Origin: Porphyrobacter sp.
GTDB taxonomy: Bacteria > Pseudomonadota > Alphaproteobacteria > Sphingomonadales > Sphingomonadaceae
Direction: 5' to 3'
DNA length: 64,000 bases
Assembly: GCA_017744315.1 (NCBI GenBank)
Contig: JAGIBN010000001.1
Coordinates: 248,001 to 312,000, forward strand
The notes below the pieces were generated by a model. That model saw only the letters and a program-made list of their open reading frames with translations. It was not told where the DNA came from and ran no database searches. A program made the position numbers and the translations under genes. Shown here in pieces: positions 54,815 through 64,000 of the stretch. The number at the start of each line of letters is the position of its first letter. The stretch's first letter is position 1.

Positions 54815-55404
54815 CAGGCGACGATCGCGTAACGCACGGCTGGCGGGGTGCGGCACATGCGCTTGTCGGCGCGGGTTTCCTCGCCCTTCACGATGACTAC
54901 GTCGGACACCGTGATGCACTGGCGGCCGTCGGCAGCGGCATCGTCCCGCGCGACCACGGTCGAGCTTCCGGAAACGTCCTGGCGGGTGTTGGAGGTCCAT
55001 TCCGATGTCGTGCCGACCTCGGCCGCGGTAGTCTCGTCGGCGCTGCGAGTGGCTTCGAGCGTGGCGTTGGCGGCTTGCTCCTGCTCCTTCGGATCGAGCT
55101 TGCAAGCGATCGAGGCGGTGATCACGTCGGTGAAGGCGGCGACGGGAACATAGGCGATAAGCCCGCCCGCGCTGCCCGCCGCGCTTCCGGCGATGGAGCC
55201 GAGGATTCCGCCAGCCACGCGCGAGCCGCTGCTGCGCGACTTGCCTTTCGGGCAGCCATTGCTGTCGCTGCTGTTGTCGGACGAGCTCGCGGACCGCGCC
55301 GCGCTGTTCAGGATGCCGCCGAATTGTGCCTGCACCGGCGCCGAGAGCGCAGCCAGCGCCAGCGCGCTCGCGGCGAACCCTGCGAAACGAATTCGAGCGT
55401 CCAT
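54814..55404 (-). CDS. Secreted hypothetical protein
   Basis: MDARIRFAGFAASALALAALSAPVQAQFGG; stop overlaps next start (TGATG). Confidence 0.6.
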   Translation of the reverse strand: MDARIRFAGFAASALALAALSAPVQAQFGGILNSAARSASSSDNSSDSNGCPKGKSRSSGSRVAGGILGSIAGSAAGSAGGLIAYVPVAAFTDVITASIACKLDPKEQEQAANATLEATRSADETTAAEVGTTSEWTSNTRQDVSGSSTVVARDDAAADGRQCITVSDVVIVKGEETRADKRMCRTPPAVRYAIVA

Positions 55405-55519
55405 CAACCCTATCCCCAAGACCGCGGTCCCTTCCGCCGGAAGGGCTCCGCCATGCGCATACCTTTCACGCGGTTGAAAAATTACGCTCCGGCTGGGGGG
55501 AGGTCAATTGCTCTAGGGG

Positions 55520-57820
55520 CTAATCCGGAACCTTGGTCCGTAACTCGTCCAGCCACACATCGGCAACCGCGTCGCTCGGCGCGCGCCAGTCACCGCGCGG
55601 GCTGAGCGCGCCGCCGGTGCTGACCTTCGGGCCGTTGGGGATCGCGCTGCGCTTGAACTGGCTGAAAGCGAAGAAGCGCCGCACGAAGCTCTCCAGCCAG
55701 CGCTTGATCGTGGCGAGGTCGTATTCGTTCTTCGATGCCTCGGGAAAGCCCGCCGGCCACCCTCCACGCGTCTTGTCGCGCCAGGCGTGCCAGGCGAGGA
55801 ATGCGACTTTCGAAGGCCGCTGGCCATAGCGAACGACGTGGTGCAGGTAGAAGTCGTTTAGCTCATAAGGCCCTATCTTTTGCTCCGTCGACTGGATTTC
55901 TCCGTTCTCGCCGATCGGGACCAGTTCGGGGCTGATCTCCTGGCCGAGGATCGCCTCGAGGACCGCGTCGGTCGCCTTGTCGAATTGGTCGGTGCGGGTG
56001 GTCCAGCGGATCAGGTACTGGATCAGCGTTTTGGGCACGCCGGAGTTGACGTTGTAGTGGCTCATCTGGTCACCCACGCCGTAAGTGCTCCAGCCCAGCG
56101 CGACTTCGCTGAGGTCGCCGGTGCCGATCACGAAACCGTTGTGATGCCCGGCAAGGCGGAACAGGTAGTCGGTCCGCAACCCGGCCTGCACGTTCTCGAA
56201 GGTCACGTCGTAGACCGGCTGGCCCTTGCCATAGGGGTGGCCGATGTCCTTCAGCATCGTCGTAGCAGCCGGGCGGATGTCGATTTCCTCGGCCACGATG
56301 CCGAGCGCCTTCATCAGCTTCCAGGCGTTGGACTTCGAGCCTTCCGAGGTCCCAAAGCCCGGCATCGTGTAACCGCGGATCGTGGTGCGCGGGAGGCCGA
56401 GCCGGTCGCAGACCTTGGCGGCGACGATCAGCGCGTGGGTGGAGTCGAGCCCGCCCGACACACCGATCACCATTGAGCCGCCCGCGGTCTGCTGGAACCG
56501 GCGCATCAGGCCCTCGACCTGGATGTTGAAAGCCTCGTAGCAATCGTCGTCGAGTTTGTCCGGTCGATTGGGGACGAACGGGAAGCGGCGGATCGGACGG
56601 ATCAGGCCGATGTCTCCGCCTGCTGGCCGATGGTCGAAGCGGATCGCGCGGTAGTGCTCTTCCGGGCGCCCGGCCGCTTCGGCGGAATCGTTGAAGGTCG
56701 GCAAGCGCAAGCGATCGCCGAGGATGCGGTCGGTATCGATGTCGGCAATCGCCAGTTCGGGCCGCAAGGCGAAGCGCTCGCTTTCGGCGAGCAAGTCGCC
56801 CAACTCATAGATCACCCCTTGGCCGTCCCACGCCATGTCGGTCGTGCTCTCACCATGTCCGGCAGCCGAGTAGACGTAGGCGCTGGCGGTACGGGCGCTC
56901 TGGGCGCGGCAGAGCATGTGGCGCTCGTCCGCCTTGCCGATCACGATGTTGGAGGCCGAGAGGTTGGCGAGGATGGTCGCCCCCGCCAGCGCTCCTGCGG
57001 TCGATGGCGGGTTGGCGGCCCAGAAGTCTTCGCAGATTTCCACGCAGAGTTTGAAGCCGGGGATCTGGTTGGAGGCGAACAGCAAGTCGACGCCGAAGGG
57101 GATATCTTCCTCGCCTACCCGGATCGACTGGCCCCGGATCGTGATGCCCGAGGCGAACCAGCGCTTCTCGTAAAACTCGCGGTAGTTGGGCAAATAGCTT
57201 TTCGGCACAGCGCCCAGCAGCTTCCCGTTAGCGACCGCCAGCGCGCAGTTGTAGATGCGCCCGTTGTGCCGCAGCGGCGCCCCGATCAGCAGCACGGGCG
57301 AGAGGCCGGAACTGGCCTTGGTAATCTCGACCACGGCTGCCTCTGCCGCATCGAGCAGGGCCGACTGCATGTGCAGGTCGTCAATCGCGTAGGATGAGAC
57401 GCAGAGCTCTGGATAGACCAGCAGGTCGACATGCGCAGCATGGGCGCGCCGGGCTTCCTCGATGATCGCGTCGCGGTTGAACGAGACGTCGGCGGTGCGG
57501 ACTTGCGGCGTGCTGGTGGCCACGCGCACGAAGCCGTGACTGTGCATCGCGTAGAACGGATGCGCTCGATCCCCTCGGGCGCCGGTCGCAGGCTCGCTGT
57601 CGGACGCGGGGAGCAGCCAGTCTTCGGGTTGGCAAATGCCTAGCTGGGCCAATCGGCGCTGAGCGGCGGCGCGGGGGATCTTGCCCTTCGCCTCCCAGCC
57701 ATAGACGGTGCGGCTAGGCCACGGATTGGGTTCGCCGTAGCGCTCGCCGAACTCCCCGGCCGAGAGCGGAGGGGTATGAGCTTCGCGCCATGCGCGTATC
57801 TTCTGACCGGCTTTATGCAT
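55520..57820 (-). CDS. nadE: Glutamine-dependent NAD+ synthetase with N-terminal HTH-like extension
   Basis: MHKAGQKIRAWREAHTPPLSAGEFGERYGEPNPWPSRTVYGWEAKGKIPRAAAQRRLAQLG then HPFYAMHSHGFVRVATSTPQVRTADVSFNRDAI (nitrilase domain) and GVSGGLDSTHALIVA (synthetase). Confidence 0.9.
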   Translation of the reverse strand: MHKAGQKIRAWREAHTPPLSAGEFGERYGEPNPWPSRTVYGWEAKGKIPRAAAQRRLAQLGICQPEDWLLPASDSEPATGARGDRAHPFYAMHSHGFVRVATSTPQVRTADVSFNRDAIIEEARRAHAAHVDLLVYPELCVSSYAIDDLHMQSALLDAAEAAVVEITKASSGLSPVLLIGAPLRHNGRIYNCALAVANGKLLGAVPKSYLPNYREFYEKRWFASGITIRGQSIRVGEEDIPFGVDLLFASNQIPGFKLCVEICEDFWAANPPSTAGALAGATILANLSASNIVIGKADERHMLCRAQSARTASAYVYSAAGHGESTTDMAWDGQGVIYELGDLLAESERFALRPELAIADIDTDRILGDRLRLPTFNDSAEAAGRPEEHYRAIRFDHRPAGGDIGLIRPIRRFPFVPNRPDKLDDDCYEAFNIQVEGLMRRFQQTAGGSMVIGVSGGLDSTHALIVAAKVCDRLGLPRTTIRGYTMPGFGTSEGSKSNAWKLMKALGIVAEEIDIRPAATTMLKDIGHPYGKGQPVYDVTFENVQAGLRTDYLFRLAGHHNGFVIGTGDLSEVALGWSTYGVGDQMSHYNVNSGVPKTLIQYLIRWTTRTDQFDKATDAVLEAILGQEISPELVPIGENGEIQSTEQKIGPYELNDFYLHHVVRYGQRPSKVAFLAWHAWRDKTRGGWPAGFPEASKNEYDLATIKRWLESFVRRFFAFSQFKRSAIPNGPKVSTGGALSPRGDWRAPSDAVADVWLDELRTKVPD

Positions 57821-57831
57821 ATCGTCATTCA

Positions 57832-57848
57832 GTATCCATAAGGGATAC
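57832..57848. promoter_or_regulatory. 17-bp palindrome upstream of nadE (candidate operator)
   Basis: gtatcc-ataag-ggatac. Confidence 0.55.
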
Positions 57849-57861
57849 AAATTTCAAGTTG

Positions 57862-58368
57862 TCATGCTCTTAGTGCCTGTTCGAGCATTTGCAGAGCAGT
57901 ATTCAGCGCTTCCAAGCGCACCCGCTGTCTCCCAATAGGGCCGAAATGCTCTTCGCGATGGAATGTCTTACCGTCTCGAATGGCGCAAGCGAAGTGGACC
58001 AGGCCTTCCTCTTCATCGCCAGCGGGCCCGGCAAACCCGGTAATAGAAAGCGCAATATCGGCCTGCGAGCGGCGCAGAGCACCCAGCGCCATCTCGATCG
58101 CGATTTCCTTGCTCACCGCGCCGCAACTGTCGACTTTGTGGCGAGCTATATCGAGCAAGTCGCACTTCGCGTCCTTTGAATAGACCACGAAGCCGCGCTC
58201 GAACACATGGCTGCAGCCCGGAACGTCGGTGAGGAGTGCAGCCAGCAACCCGCCCGTGCAGCTCTCTGCCGTGGCGAGGTAGAGTTCCTTGTCACTGGCA
58301 AGTTCGAGCACCTTGTCCGCACGGTCCTGAACTTCGGGCGGCAAGGCGGGATCGAGCGTTTCGGCCAT
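57862..58368 (-). CDS. pncC: CinA C-terminal family nicotinamide-nucleotide amidase
   Basis: LATAESCTGGLLAALLTDVPGCSHVFERGFVVYS; SITGFAGPAG. Confidence 0.9.
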   Translation of the reverse strand: MAETLDPALPPEVQDRADKVLELASDKELYLATAESCTGGLLAALLTDVPGCSHVFERGFVVYSKDAKCDLLDIARHKVDSCGAVSKEIAIEMALGALRRSQADIALSITGFAGPAGDEEEGLVHFACAIRDGKTFHREEHFGPIGRQRVRLEALNTALQMLEQALRA

Positions 58369-58404
58369 AAGGCCTTATCGCTCGAGGTCGCGTCGGGTTC
58401 CAAA

Positions 58405-58425
58405 TCCTCCCCGGGACGGGGAGGA
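58405..58425 (-). terminator. Hairpin downstream of the amidohydrolase gene
   Basis: tcctccccg-gga-cggggagga. Confidence 0.6.
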
Positions 58426-58427
58426 CC

Positions 58428-59639
58428 TTACGCCGCTTCTTTGGCTTGCCCGATCGGCAGCTTGGCCCGCACGGTCGCCTTGCTCAGGTCGAGGCCGTAG
58501 AGCTTGGCCGCGTTGCCGCCGACGAGGCTGCGGACCACGTCGGGGTTCATGTGACCCATGGTCTCGCCGATCGTGCGGATGCTGTTGGGCCAGATCGAGT
58601 CCGGATGCGGATAGTCGCTGGCCCAGAGCATGTTGTCCGGTCCCCAGAACTCGAGCAGCCGCATCGCGGTCGGGCTCTGCTGGAAGGTGCCGTAGACCTG
58701 GCGTTGGAACACTTCGCTCGGCTTCATCTTGTGCGGGATGCCGCCCTTGTCGGTCCAGTAATCGGCGCATTCCCACAGGCGATGGTGACGATAGTCGAGC
58801 TCTTCGATCACCCACGGAACCCAGCCCACGCCGCTTTCGGCGATGACGATCTTGAGCTTCGGGTGCCGTTCCAGGATGCCCCAGGCGAACAGGTCGACGA
58901 ACGGATCGAGGAACTGCTCGATGAACATCTTGGCGTGAAGGAAGGTCGCGCCCGGGCTGCCCCGGTACTTGTCGAATGCGTCGCCGGCCTTGGGGAACAC
59001 GGTGACGTGGAAGCTGAGCACGATGCCCGACTGTTCGAGGAGGTCGAACAGCGGCTCCCACCGCTTGTCCTCAAGCCGCGGTTCGGCAACGGCGATCTGC
59101 AGGTTGGCCTGGCGCACGCCGCCCTTCTTGGCCAGTCGCTGAAGCTCCTCGAAAGCCGCTTCGGGATGCGGCGGGAGCATGGCGACGCCGATCAGCCTGT
59201 CCGGCGCGACGCTGCAGAAATCTTCGTAGAGCCAGTCGTTGTAGGCGGCGTAGCAGGCGCGCATGAACGCCTCGTCCGTGGTCTTGATCGAGGTAACCGG
59301 CCCGAACACCACGTGTGCCCACACGTTGTCGCGATCCATGTCCTGCAGCCGCAAGACGGGGTTGCCGGCGCGCAGTTCGGTCAGGTCCTCGATTCCGCCG
59401 CGATCGTACGCGGTCAAGATCGGCTTGGGTCCGTCGCCAAACGGGCTCGGGCCCTTCTTGCCCGACCAGAAGCCCCAACGTTCCCCATCGGCGATCCACG
59501 CAGCCGCCTGACCCTCTGGCGCGACAATCTGCGGAGTGCGCTCGCCCCATTTCGCCGACATGCGCTTCGCGAGCGCGTCGGCGGGGAGCATGTTGAGGTC
59601 GAGATGGTCGTCGCAGGAGACGAGGGCGGCTTCGATCAT
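58428..59639 (-). CDS. Amidohydrolase family protein (ACMSD-like TIM barrel)
   Basis: VSCDDHLDLNMLPADALAKRMSAKWGER...WGPDNMLWASDYPHPDSIWP. Confidence 0.9.
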   Translation of the reverse strand: MIEAALVSCDDHLDLNMLPADALAKRMSAKWGERTPQIVAPEGQAAAWIADGERWGFWSGKKGPSPFGDGPKPILTAYDRGGIEDLTELRAGNPVLRLQDMDRDNVWAHVVFGPVTSIKTTDEAFMRACYAAYNDWLYEDFCSVAPDRLIGVAMLPPHPEAAFEELQRLAKKGGVRQANLQIAVAEPRLEDKRWEPLFDLLEQSGIVLSFHVTVFPKAGDAFDKYRGSPGATFLHAKMFIEQFLDPFVDLFAWGILERHPKLKIVIAESGVGWVPWVIEELDYRHHRLWECADYWTDKGGIPHKMKPSEVFQRQVYGTFQQSPTAMRLLEFWGPDNMLWASDYPHPDSIWPNSIRTIGETMGHMNPDVVRSLVGGNAAKLYGLDLSKATVRAKLPIGQAKEAA

Positions 59640-59735
59640 GGCACTCTCCGGAAATATCGTTAGCTTGCTAATAGAATAGCCAAGCCGGTTGGGCAATCCG
59701 CTAGCATGTCATTCATTACGGGCGAGAACGAAAAA

Positions 59736-59758
59736 GGGCGCCCCGCAACGGGGCGCCC
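59736..59758 (-). terminator. Rho-independent terminator of phoX-like gene
   Basis: gggcgccccg-caa-cggggcgccc; T-run on the minus strand. Confidence 0.85.
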
Positions 59759-59793
59759 AGTTCGCTCGCAACTTTCGGGAGGTGCGAGGGGTG

Positions 59794-62253
59794 TTAGAGT
59801 CCCACTACGCCGCCGTCGTTGCGGGTGATCGCGACGATCGCCGACCGCGGACGGCCCGAGGTGGTGCCGCCCTGGCTTTGCGGCCAGTTGCTGCTCGGGG
59901 CCGTTGCCGTGCCGTTTTCGCCCGGATGCTGGATGCCGACAAACAAGGTGCGGCCATCAGGCGTGGAGTCGACGCCGGTGAGCTCGCACTCCTTGGGTCC
60001 GACGAGGAAGCGCTTGAGGGTGGCTGCGGTGGCGGCAGCGCCGACGCGCGTGGCCTGCGTGGCCGTGGCACCGCCGGTGCCGACGTTGGTGATCGTCTTC
60101 ACGCCGCCATCGCCAACCGTGCCCGGAAGCGCGGCAAGCATCTGGTTGTTGGTCCGGTCGGTGAAGGCGCCATCGTCGGTCTGGATCCACAGCAGCGGCT
60201 TGACGAGACCGGCCGGGTTCTGGGTGCGGGAGAACCACAGGCCGTCGGGGCTCGAGAAGTCGTTGTCGGCGGTCAGACCCGAGAGATTGACGTTGTTCGG
60301 ATCGGAATCGGCCGAGTCAGCGCCGAACAGGTAGATGTCCCAGGCAAACCCGGTCGCCGCCGGATCGTCGGAGTTTTCGCGTAGACGGATGATGTGGCCG
60401 TTGGAGTTGCCGAACTGCGCCGTGTTGGTGGCGCCGCGCGGGTCGTTGTAGTGACGCGGGTTGGCGGCGTCGGTCCCGGTGAGCGGGCGTCCGGCGGCGT
60501 TGTTGTTGGTCAACGTCAGGTAGATTTCGCCGGTGACGTTGTTGGTCGCGGTCCATTCAGGGCGATCCATCGGGGTGGCGCCGACAGCGTCCGCGGCGAG
60601 GCGGGCGTTGACCAGAATGTCGATCTGGCTGGCGAACACGTATTCCGGGTCGGATCCGGTCACCGGACGATTGGGTACGCTGCCGAACACCAGCGGCAAC
60701 CAGGTGCCGGTGCCGTCGGCGTTGAACTTGGCGACGTAGAGCGTGCCGCTGTCGAGGTACTTGTCGCCGATCGCCAGGCGATCGGTCGCCTGCGCGTCGT
60801 TCGGATCCCAGTTCGCCGAGGAGACGAACTTGTAGAAGTACTCACGACGGGAGTCGTCGCCGAGGTACACCGCGAGCTTCTTTCCGGCGGTCAGCTTGCC
60901 GGCCCAGGCGCCTTCGTGGCCCATGCGGCCAAGAGCGGTGCGCTTGCGCGGTGCCTTGGTCGGATCATAGGGATCAATCTCGAGCACCCAGCCGAACTGG
61001 TTGGGCTCGTTGCGGTAGTCGGCCAGGGCATTCGCGCCGGACGCACGGGCGTCCCAGCGGCGGAACATCGGATCGGAGCCGGCGCTGGCCCAGGCGTAGT
61101 TGCCGGTCGAGCTGGTGACGCCATAACGACGCAGCGACGTCAGCTCGCGCGGCGTGCGGGCGGCATCGTCGCCGCTACGCAGGAAGTAGCCGGCCCAGTT
61201 TTCCTCGCAGGTCAGGTTCGTGCCCCACAGGGTGTGGCCGTTCGAACAGTTGTTGATCGTGCCGCGCCCGGAAGTGCCGTCGGTCGAGGCGACGGTCTTG
61301 AGGAAGTCGCTGCCGCGCACCGGACCGTTGAAGACGATCGGCGTATTCGGGGTGATGCGGCGGTTGAACGCGCCGTCCTGAGCCCAGGTCCAGGTGCGGT
61401 TGCCGGTGTCGCGGTACTCGGTGACGCTGACGCCGTGAGCTTCGATCTCCTTGGTCGCCTCTGCCGCAGGGCGGGGGCCGCTGGCGACGTTGGTCGGACC
61501 ATTGGGGTGAAGGTACTGGATGTTCAGGTTCTCGTGGTTCTGAACCATCAGGCCGCGAGTGGAGCTGTTGTCGTCACGGGTGCCGGTGGCGCTGAGGCCG
61601 TACCAGTAGAGCGCGTCACCATGGTCGCCGATGCGCTGGGCGAAGTTGGTGTCGGTCCCGTCGTTGGCGTAGCTCGCGACACCGGCGGCAATCGGATCGC
61701 CGAGCCGGGTCATTACCGTGACCGAATAGCCGGCAGGCACTGTCACGATGTCGTTGAGGTTCTTCGGAACCGCGGTGAACCCGAGGACGGCCGGGCTGAC
61801 GGTGACTTTGGTCTCATCGGACTTGGCGCCGAGAATGTCGGAGACCTGGAAGCGGAACACCAGATCGGTCGCTGCACCGACGGCCGGAGCGATGAAGCTC
61901 ACCGAGTTCCCGCTGCCGGTGAGTTCCACGGTCGGGCCAGAGACCTGGGTCCAGGTCGGCGCGGTGGCGGTGCCGGAAGTTGCGGCGCCGGTAAGGGTGA
62001 CCAGATGCCCGGTCGTCGTCGCAGCGTCGTCGCCTGCGCTAACGGTCGTGGCACCGCCGCCGCCGAAGACGTCGTCGCTGCACGCCGCGAGCAAGCTGGT
62101 GCCGAGCAGAGCAGCGACCGTGGTCTTGAAGCCACCGATCAGGGTGCCACGGCGTGAATAGCGCTCGGCGACGATCGCGTTGAGGTGCTGGTTTTCGGTG
62201 AAGTTGGTATCGACGTCGCCGTCCGAATAACCACGCGTAAGATCACTGCTCAT
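59794..62253 (-). CDS. PhoX-family phosphatase, Tat/lipoprotein-type signal, with Ig/PKD-like insert
   Basis: YSRRGTLIGGFKTTVAALLGTSLLAACSD; QNHENLNIQYLHPNG; TCEENWAGYF. Confidence 0.9.
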   Translation of the reverse strand: MSSDLTRGYSDGDVDTNFTENQHLNAIVAERYSRRGTLIGGFKTTVAALLGTSLLAACSDDVFGGGGATTVSAGDDAATTTGHLVTLTGAATSGTATAPTWTQVSGPTVELTGSGNSVSFIAPAVGAATDLVFRFQVSDILGAKSDETKVTVSPAVLGFTAVPKNLNDIVTVPAGYSVTVMTRLGDPIAAGVASYANDGTDTNFAQRIGDHGDALYWYGLSATGTRDDNSSTRGLMVQNHENLNIQYLHPNGPTNVASGPRPAAEATKEIEAHGVSVTEYRDTGNRTWTWAQDGAFNRRITPNTPIVFNGPVRGSDFLKTVASTDGTSGRGTINNCSNGHTLWGTNLTCEENWAGYFLRSGDDAARTPRELTSLRRYGVTSSTGNYAWASAGSDPMFRRWDARASGANALADYRNEPNQFGWVLEIDPYDPTKAPRKRTALGRMGHEGAWAGKLTAGKKLAVYLGDDSRREYFYKFVSSANWDPNDAQATDRLAIGDKYLDSGTLYVAKFNADGTGTWLPLVFGSVPNRPVTGSDPEYVFASQIDILVNARLAADAVGATPMDRPEWTATNNVTGEIYLTLTNNNAAGRPLTGTDAANPRHYNDPRGATNTAQFGNSNGHIIRLRENSDDPAATGFAWDIYLFGADSADSDPNNVNLSGLTADNDFSSPDGLWFSRTQNPAGLVKPLLWIQTDDGAFTDRTNNQMLAALPGTVGDGGVKTITNVGTGGATATQATRVGAAATAATLKRFLVGPKECELTGVDSTPDGRTLFVGIQHPGENGTATAPSSNWPQSQGGTTSGRPRSAIVAITRNDGGVVGL

Positions 62254-62401
62254 TAGAGAATCCCCCATTCGAGAAATTGCGAATGAGCGGGGGACTATCG
62301 GGCCAATGTGACCTGCAGAGGCGATTCGGGTGGCGGTGTGGGGACCCTTCGGTGACCGTGCCGTAAGATCGAGGTCCCGAAATCGTAATCAGCGGGCGCG
62401 C

Positions 62402-62430
62402 AAAAAGGGCGCCCCGTGAGGGACGCCCTT
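62402..62430 (-). terminator. Terminator of glycine-zipper protein gene
   Basis: aaaaagggcgccccgtgagggacgccc; T-run on the minus strand. Confidence 0.7.
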
Positions 62431-62455
62431 CGCGCTGTGACTTGAGGGGTTCGCT

Positions 62456-62830
62456 TTAGCGGCAGCGCAGACCGCTGGAATCGATTTCCTTGCCGATCAG
62501 CGCCCCGCCAGCAGCACCCAGAATGGTACCGAGTGTGCGGCTCTGACCGCCGTCGAGAGCGTGGCCGAGCAAAGCGCCGGCAGCGCCGCCGATAATCAGG
62601 CCGGTCGTGCCGTTGTCGCGCTTGCAATGGTACTGGCCGTCGTTGCCCCGCCAGACGCGGTCGTTGGCAGAGAGCTGGCGCGGCTCAACATAGCGGCCGT
62701 AGCGGTCATACCGGACGGCGTCGTGCGCGCGCTTGCCATGAGCCGGGGCCCAGGGCGGCGGGTCCGCCATGGCGGGAGCAGCGGATACTGTCATGGCGAC
62801 AGCAGCGATTGCGAGCAGTGACTTACGCAT
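62456..62830 (-). CDS. Glycine-zipper 2TM domain protein
   Basis: GLIIGGAAGALLGHALDGGQSRTLGTILGAAGGALIGKEID. Confidence 0.85.
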   Translation of the reverse strand: MRKSLLAIAAVAMTVSAAPAMADPPPWAPAHGKRAHDAVRYDRYGRYVEPRQLSANDRVWRGNDGQYHCKRDNGTTGLIIGGAAGALLGHALDGGQSRTLGTILGAAGGALIGKEIDSSGLRCR

Positions 62831-62986
62831 TGTGCGAACCTTTCCGTCGTCGTTTTTCTTGCCTCAACAACGGGAAGGTTCGTTCATCGATCCCCAACCT
62901 CAGATGAACAGAATCGCTCAGGCGAAGGGGTGCGACGAACTGCCAGTTTCATGCGGCGGGGCGAGAACATGCTCGGACCGAGAAGG

Positions 62987-64000
62987 CTACTTCTGCGCAG
63001 CGAGTTCGCTTTGAAGGGATGGCGCAGCAGTCGACGACCGTGGCTGGAGGCCGCTTTCGCCGAACCTGGCCTCATCCTCGATCATGTAGTTGCGCGTGAT
63101 TGGCGTTGTCCGGCGGTTGCGCAGGTATTGGAGCTGATAGACCACCATGCCGCCGTCGGTGAACATGGTCATCGAAGCCGCGAGGTAGAACGCGTAGAGG
63201 CGCCAGAAGCGCTCGTCGTACATCTCCACTATTGCGTCGTGATTGGTTTTGAACCGCTCGTACCAGGCATGGAGCGTGTAGACGTAGTGCATCCGCAGCG
63301 CTTCGCAGTCGGCCATGATCAGCCGTTCTCGTTCGCTGGCGAGGATGATTTCCGACAGGGCAGGGAGGTAGCCGCCGGGAAAAATGTGCTTTTGCATGAA
63401 GCGGTCGGTTGTGCCCGGCTTGCCCATGCGGCCCATAGTGTGGATCAGCGCCACGCCGTCGGGCGTCAGAAGCTCCTTCACCTTGCGGAAGAAGGTCGGG
63501 AAGAAGCTCGTCCCCAAGTGTTCGAACATCCCGATCGAGACGACCCGGTCGAACGGCCCCTCTAGATCGCGGTAGTCCATCAGCTCGAACTTCACCCGGT
63601 CGGATACGCCGGCAGCCGCGGCCCGTTCACGCGCCACCGCAAGCTGTTCCTTGGACAGCGTCACGCCGAGCACATCGACGTCGGCCACGCGGTTGAGATA
63701 GAGCGCCAGCCCGCCCCAGCCGCAACCGATGTCGACCACGCGCTGGCCCGGTTGCAGATAAAGCTTCGAGGCGATGTGGGCCTTCTTGTCGAGCTGGGCC
63801 TGTTCGATGCTGTTGGACGGGTCAGTGAAATACCCGCAGCTGTACTGCATGTCCGGATCGAGGAACTGGCGGTAGAGGTCGTTGCCGATGTCATAGTGAT
63901 GGGCGACGTTCTTCCTGGAGTCCGCCCTGCGATTGTAGGTATTCAGCAGGTGCCGCAGTCGGTTGGTCTTCTTGAGGAAGCTCGCCGAACCGTCGAGTTC
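62987..64000 (-). CDS. Cyclopropane-fatty-acyl-phospholipid synthase family methyltransferase (5'-truncated by window edge)
   Basis: GQRVVDIGCGWGGLALYLNRVADVDVLGVTLSKEQ; frame open to window end. Confidence 0.92.
   Translation of the reverse strand, partial: ELDGSASFLKKTNRLRHLLNTYNRRADSRKNVAHHYDIGNDLYRQFLDPDMQYSCGYFTDPSNSIEQAQLDKKAHIASKLYLQPGQRVVDIGCGWGGLALYLNRVADVDVLGVTLSKEQLAVARERAAAAGVSDRVKFELMDYRDLEGPFDRVVSIGMFEHLGTSFFPTFFRKVKELLTPDGVALIHTMGRMGKPGTTDRFMQKHIFPGGYLPALSEIILASERERLIMADCEALRMHYVYTLHAWYERFKTNHDAIVEMYDERFWRLYAFYLAASMTMFTDGGMVVYQLQYLRNRRTTPITRNYMIEDEARFGESGLQPRSSTAAPSLQSELAAQK

Noticed and set aside
60394-62157. 587-aa plus-strand ORF opposite the phoX-like gene
   Set aside because: Shadow ORF; low-information composition.

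Overview
The window is a GC-rich alphaproteobacterial chromosome segment, most like Sphingomonadales/Erythrobacteraceae by protein content. This taxonomic call is an inference. It opens in the spc/alpha ribosomal operon (secY-adk-rpsM-rpsK-rpoA-rplQ). A 2-oxoglutarate dehydrogenase/TCA cluster follows (mdh-sucD-sucA-sucB-lpd, with two inserted genes). The rest is mixed housekeeping and accessory genes: GGDEF/EAL, SleB-like hydrolase, M3 peptidase, thpR, uvrA, argG, two Cfa-type methyltransferases, a PQQ-type sugar dehydrogenase, a molybdopterin/cytochrome b pair, a MerR/glutaredoxin-MauE/metal-binding OMP locus, chrA, nadE, pncC/cinA and phoX. No rRNA, tRNA or CRISPR was recognised by eye. The most interesting items are: (1) an apparent Slam (type XI secretion) gene followed by an 893-codon lipoprotein ORF with three TbpB-like motifs, where the Slam gene seems to need an ATT start codon; (2) a pncC-nadE pair in which NadE carries an N-terminal HTH-like domain and a 17-bp palindrome lies just upstream; (3) an HTH-like ORF carrying palindromic repeats at both ends, with the same DNA element translated in two different frames, and flanked by short motifs that recur in the same order around a non-coding locus 10 kb away; (4) an AT-rich two-gene cassette (DUF4747-like plus membrane protein); and (5) a hairpin-rich non-coding block between argG and rlpA. 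All family calls are from reading the translations; no database search was run.
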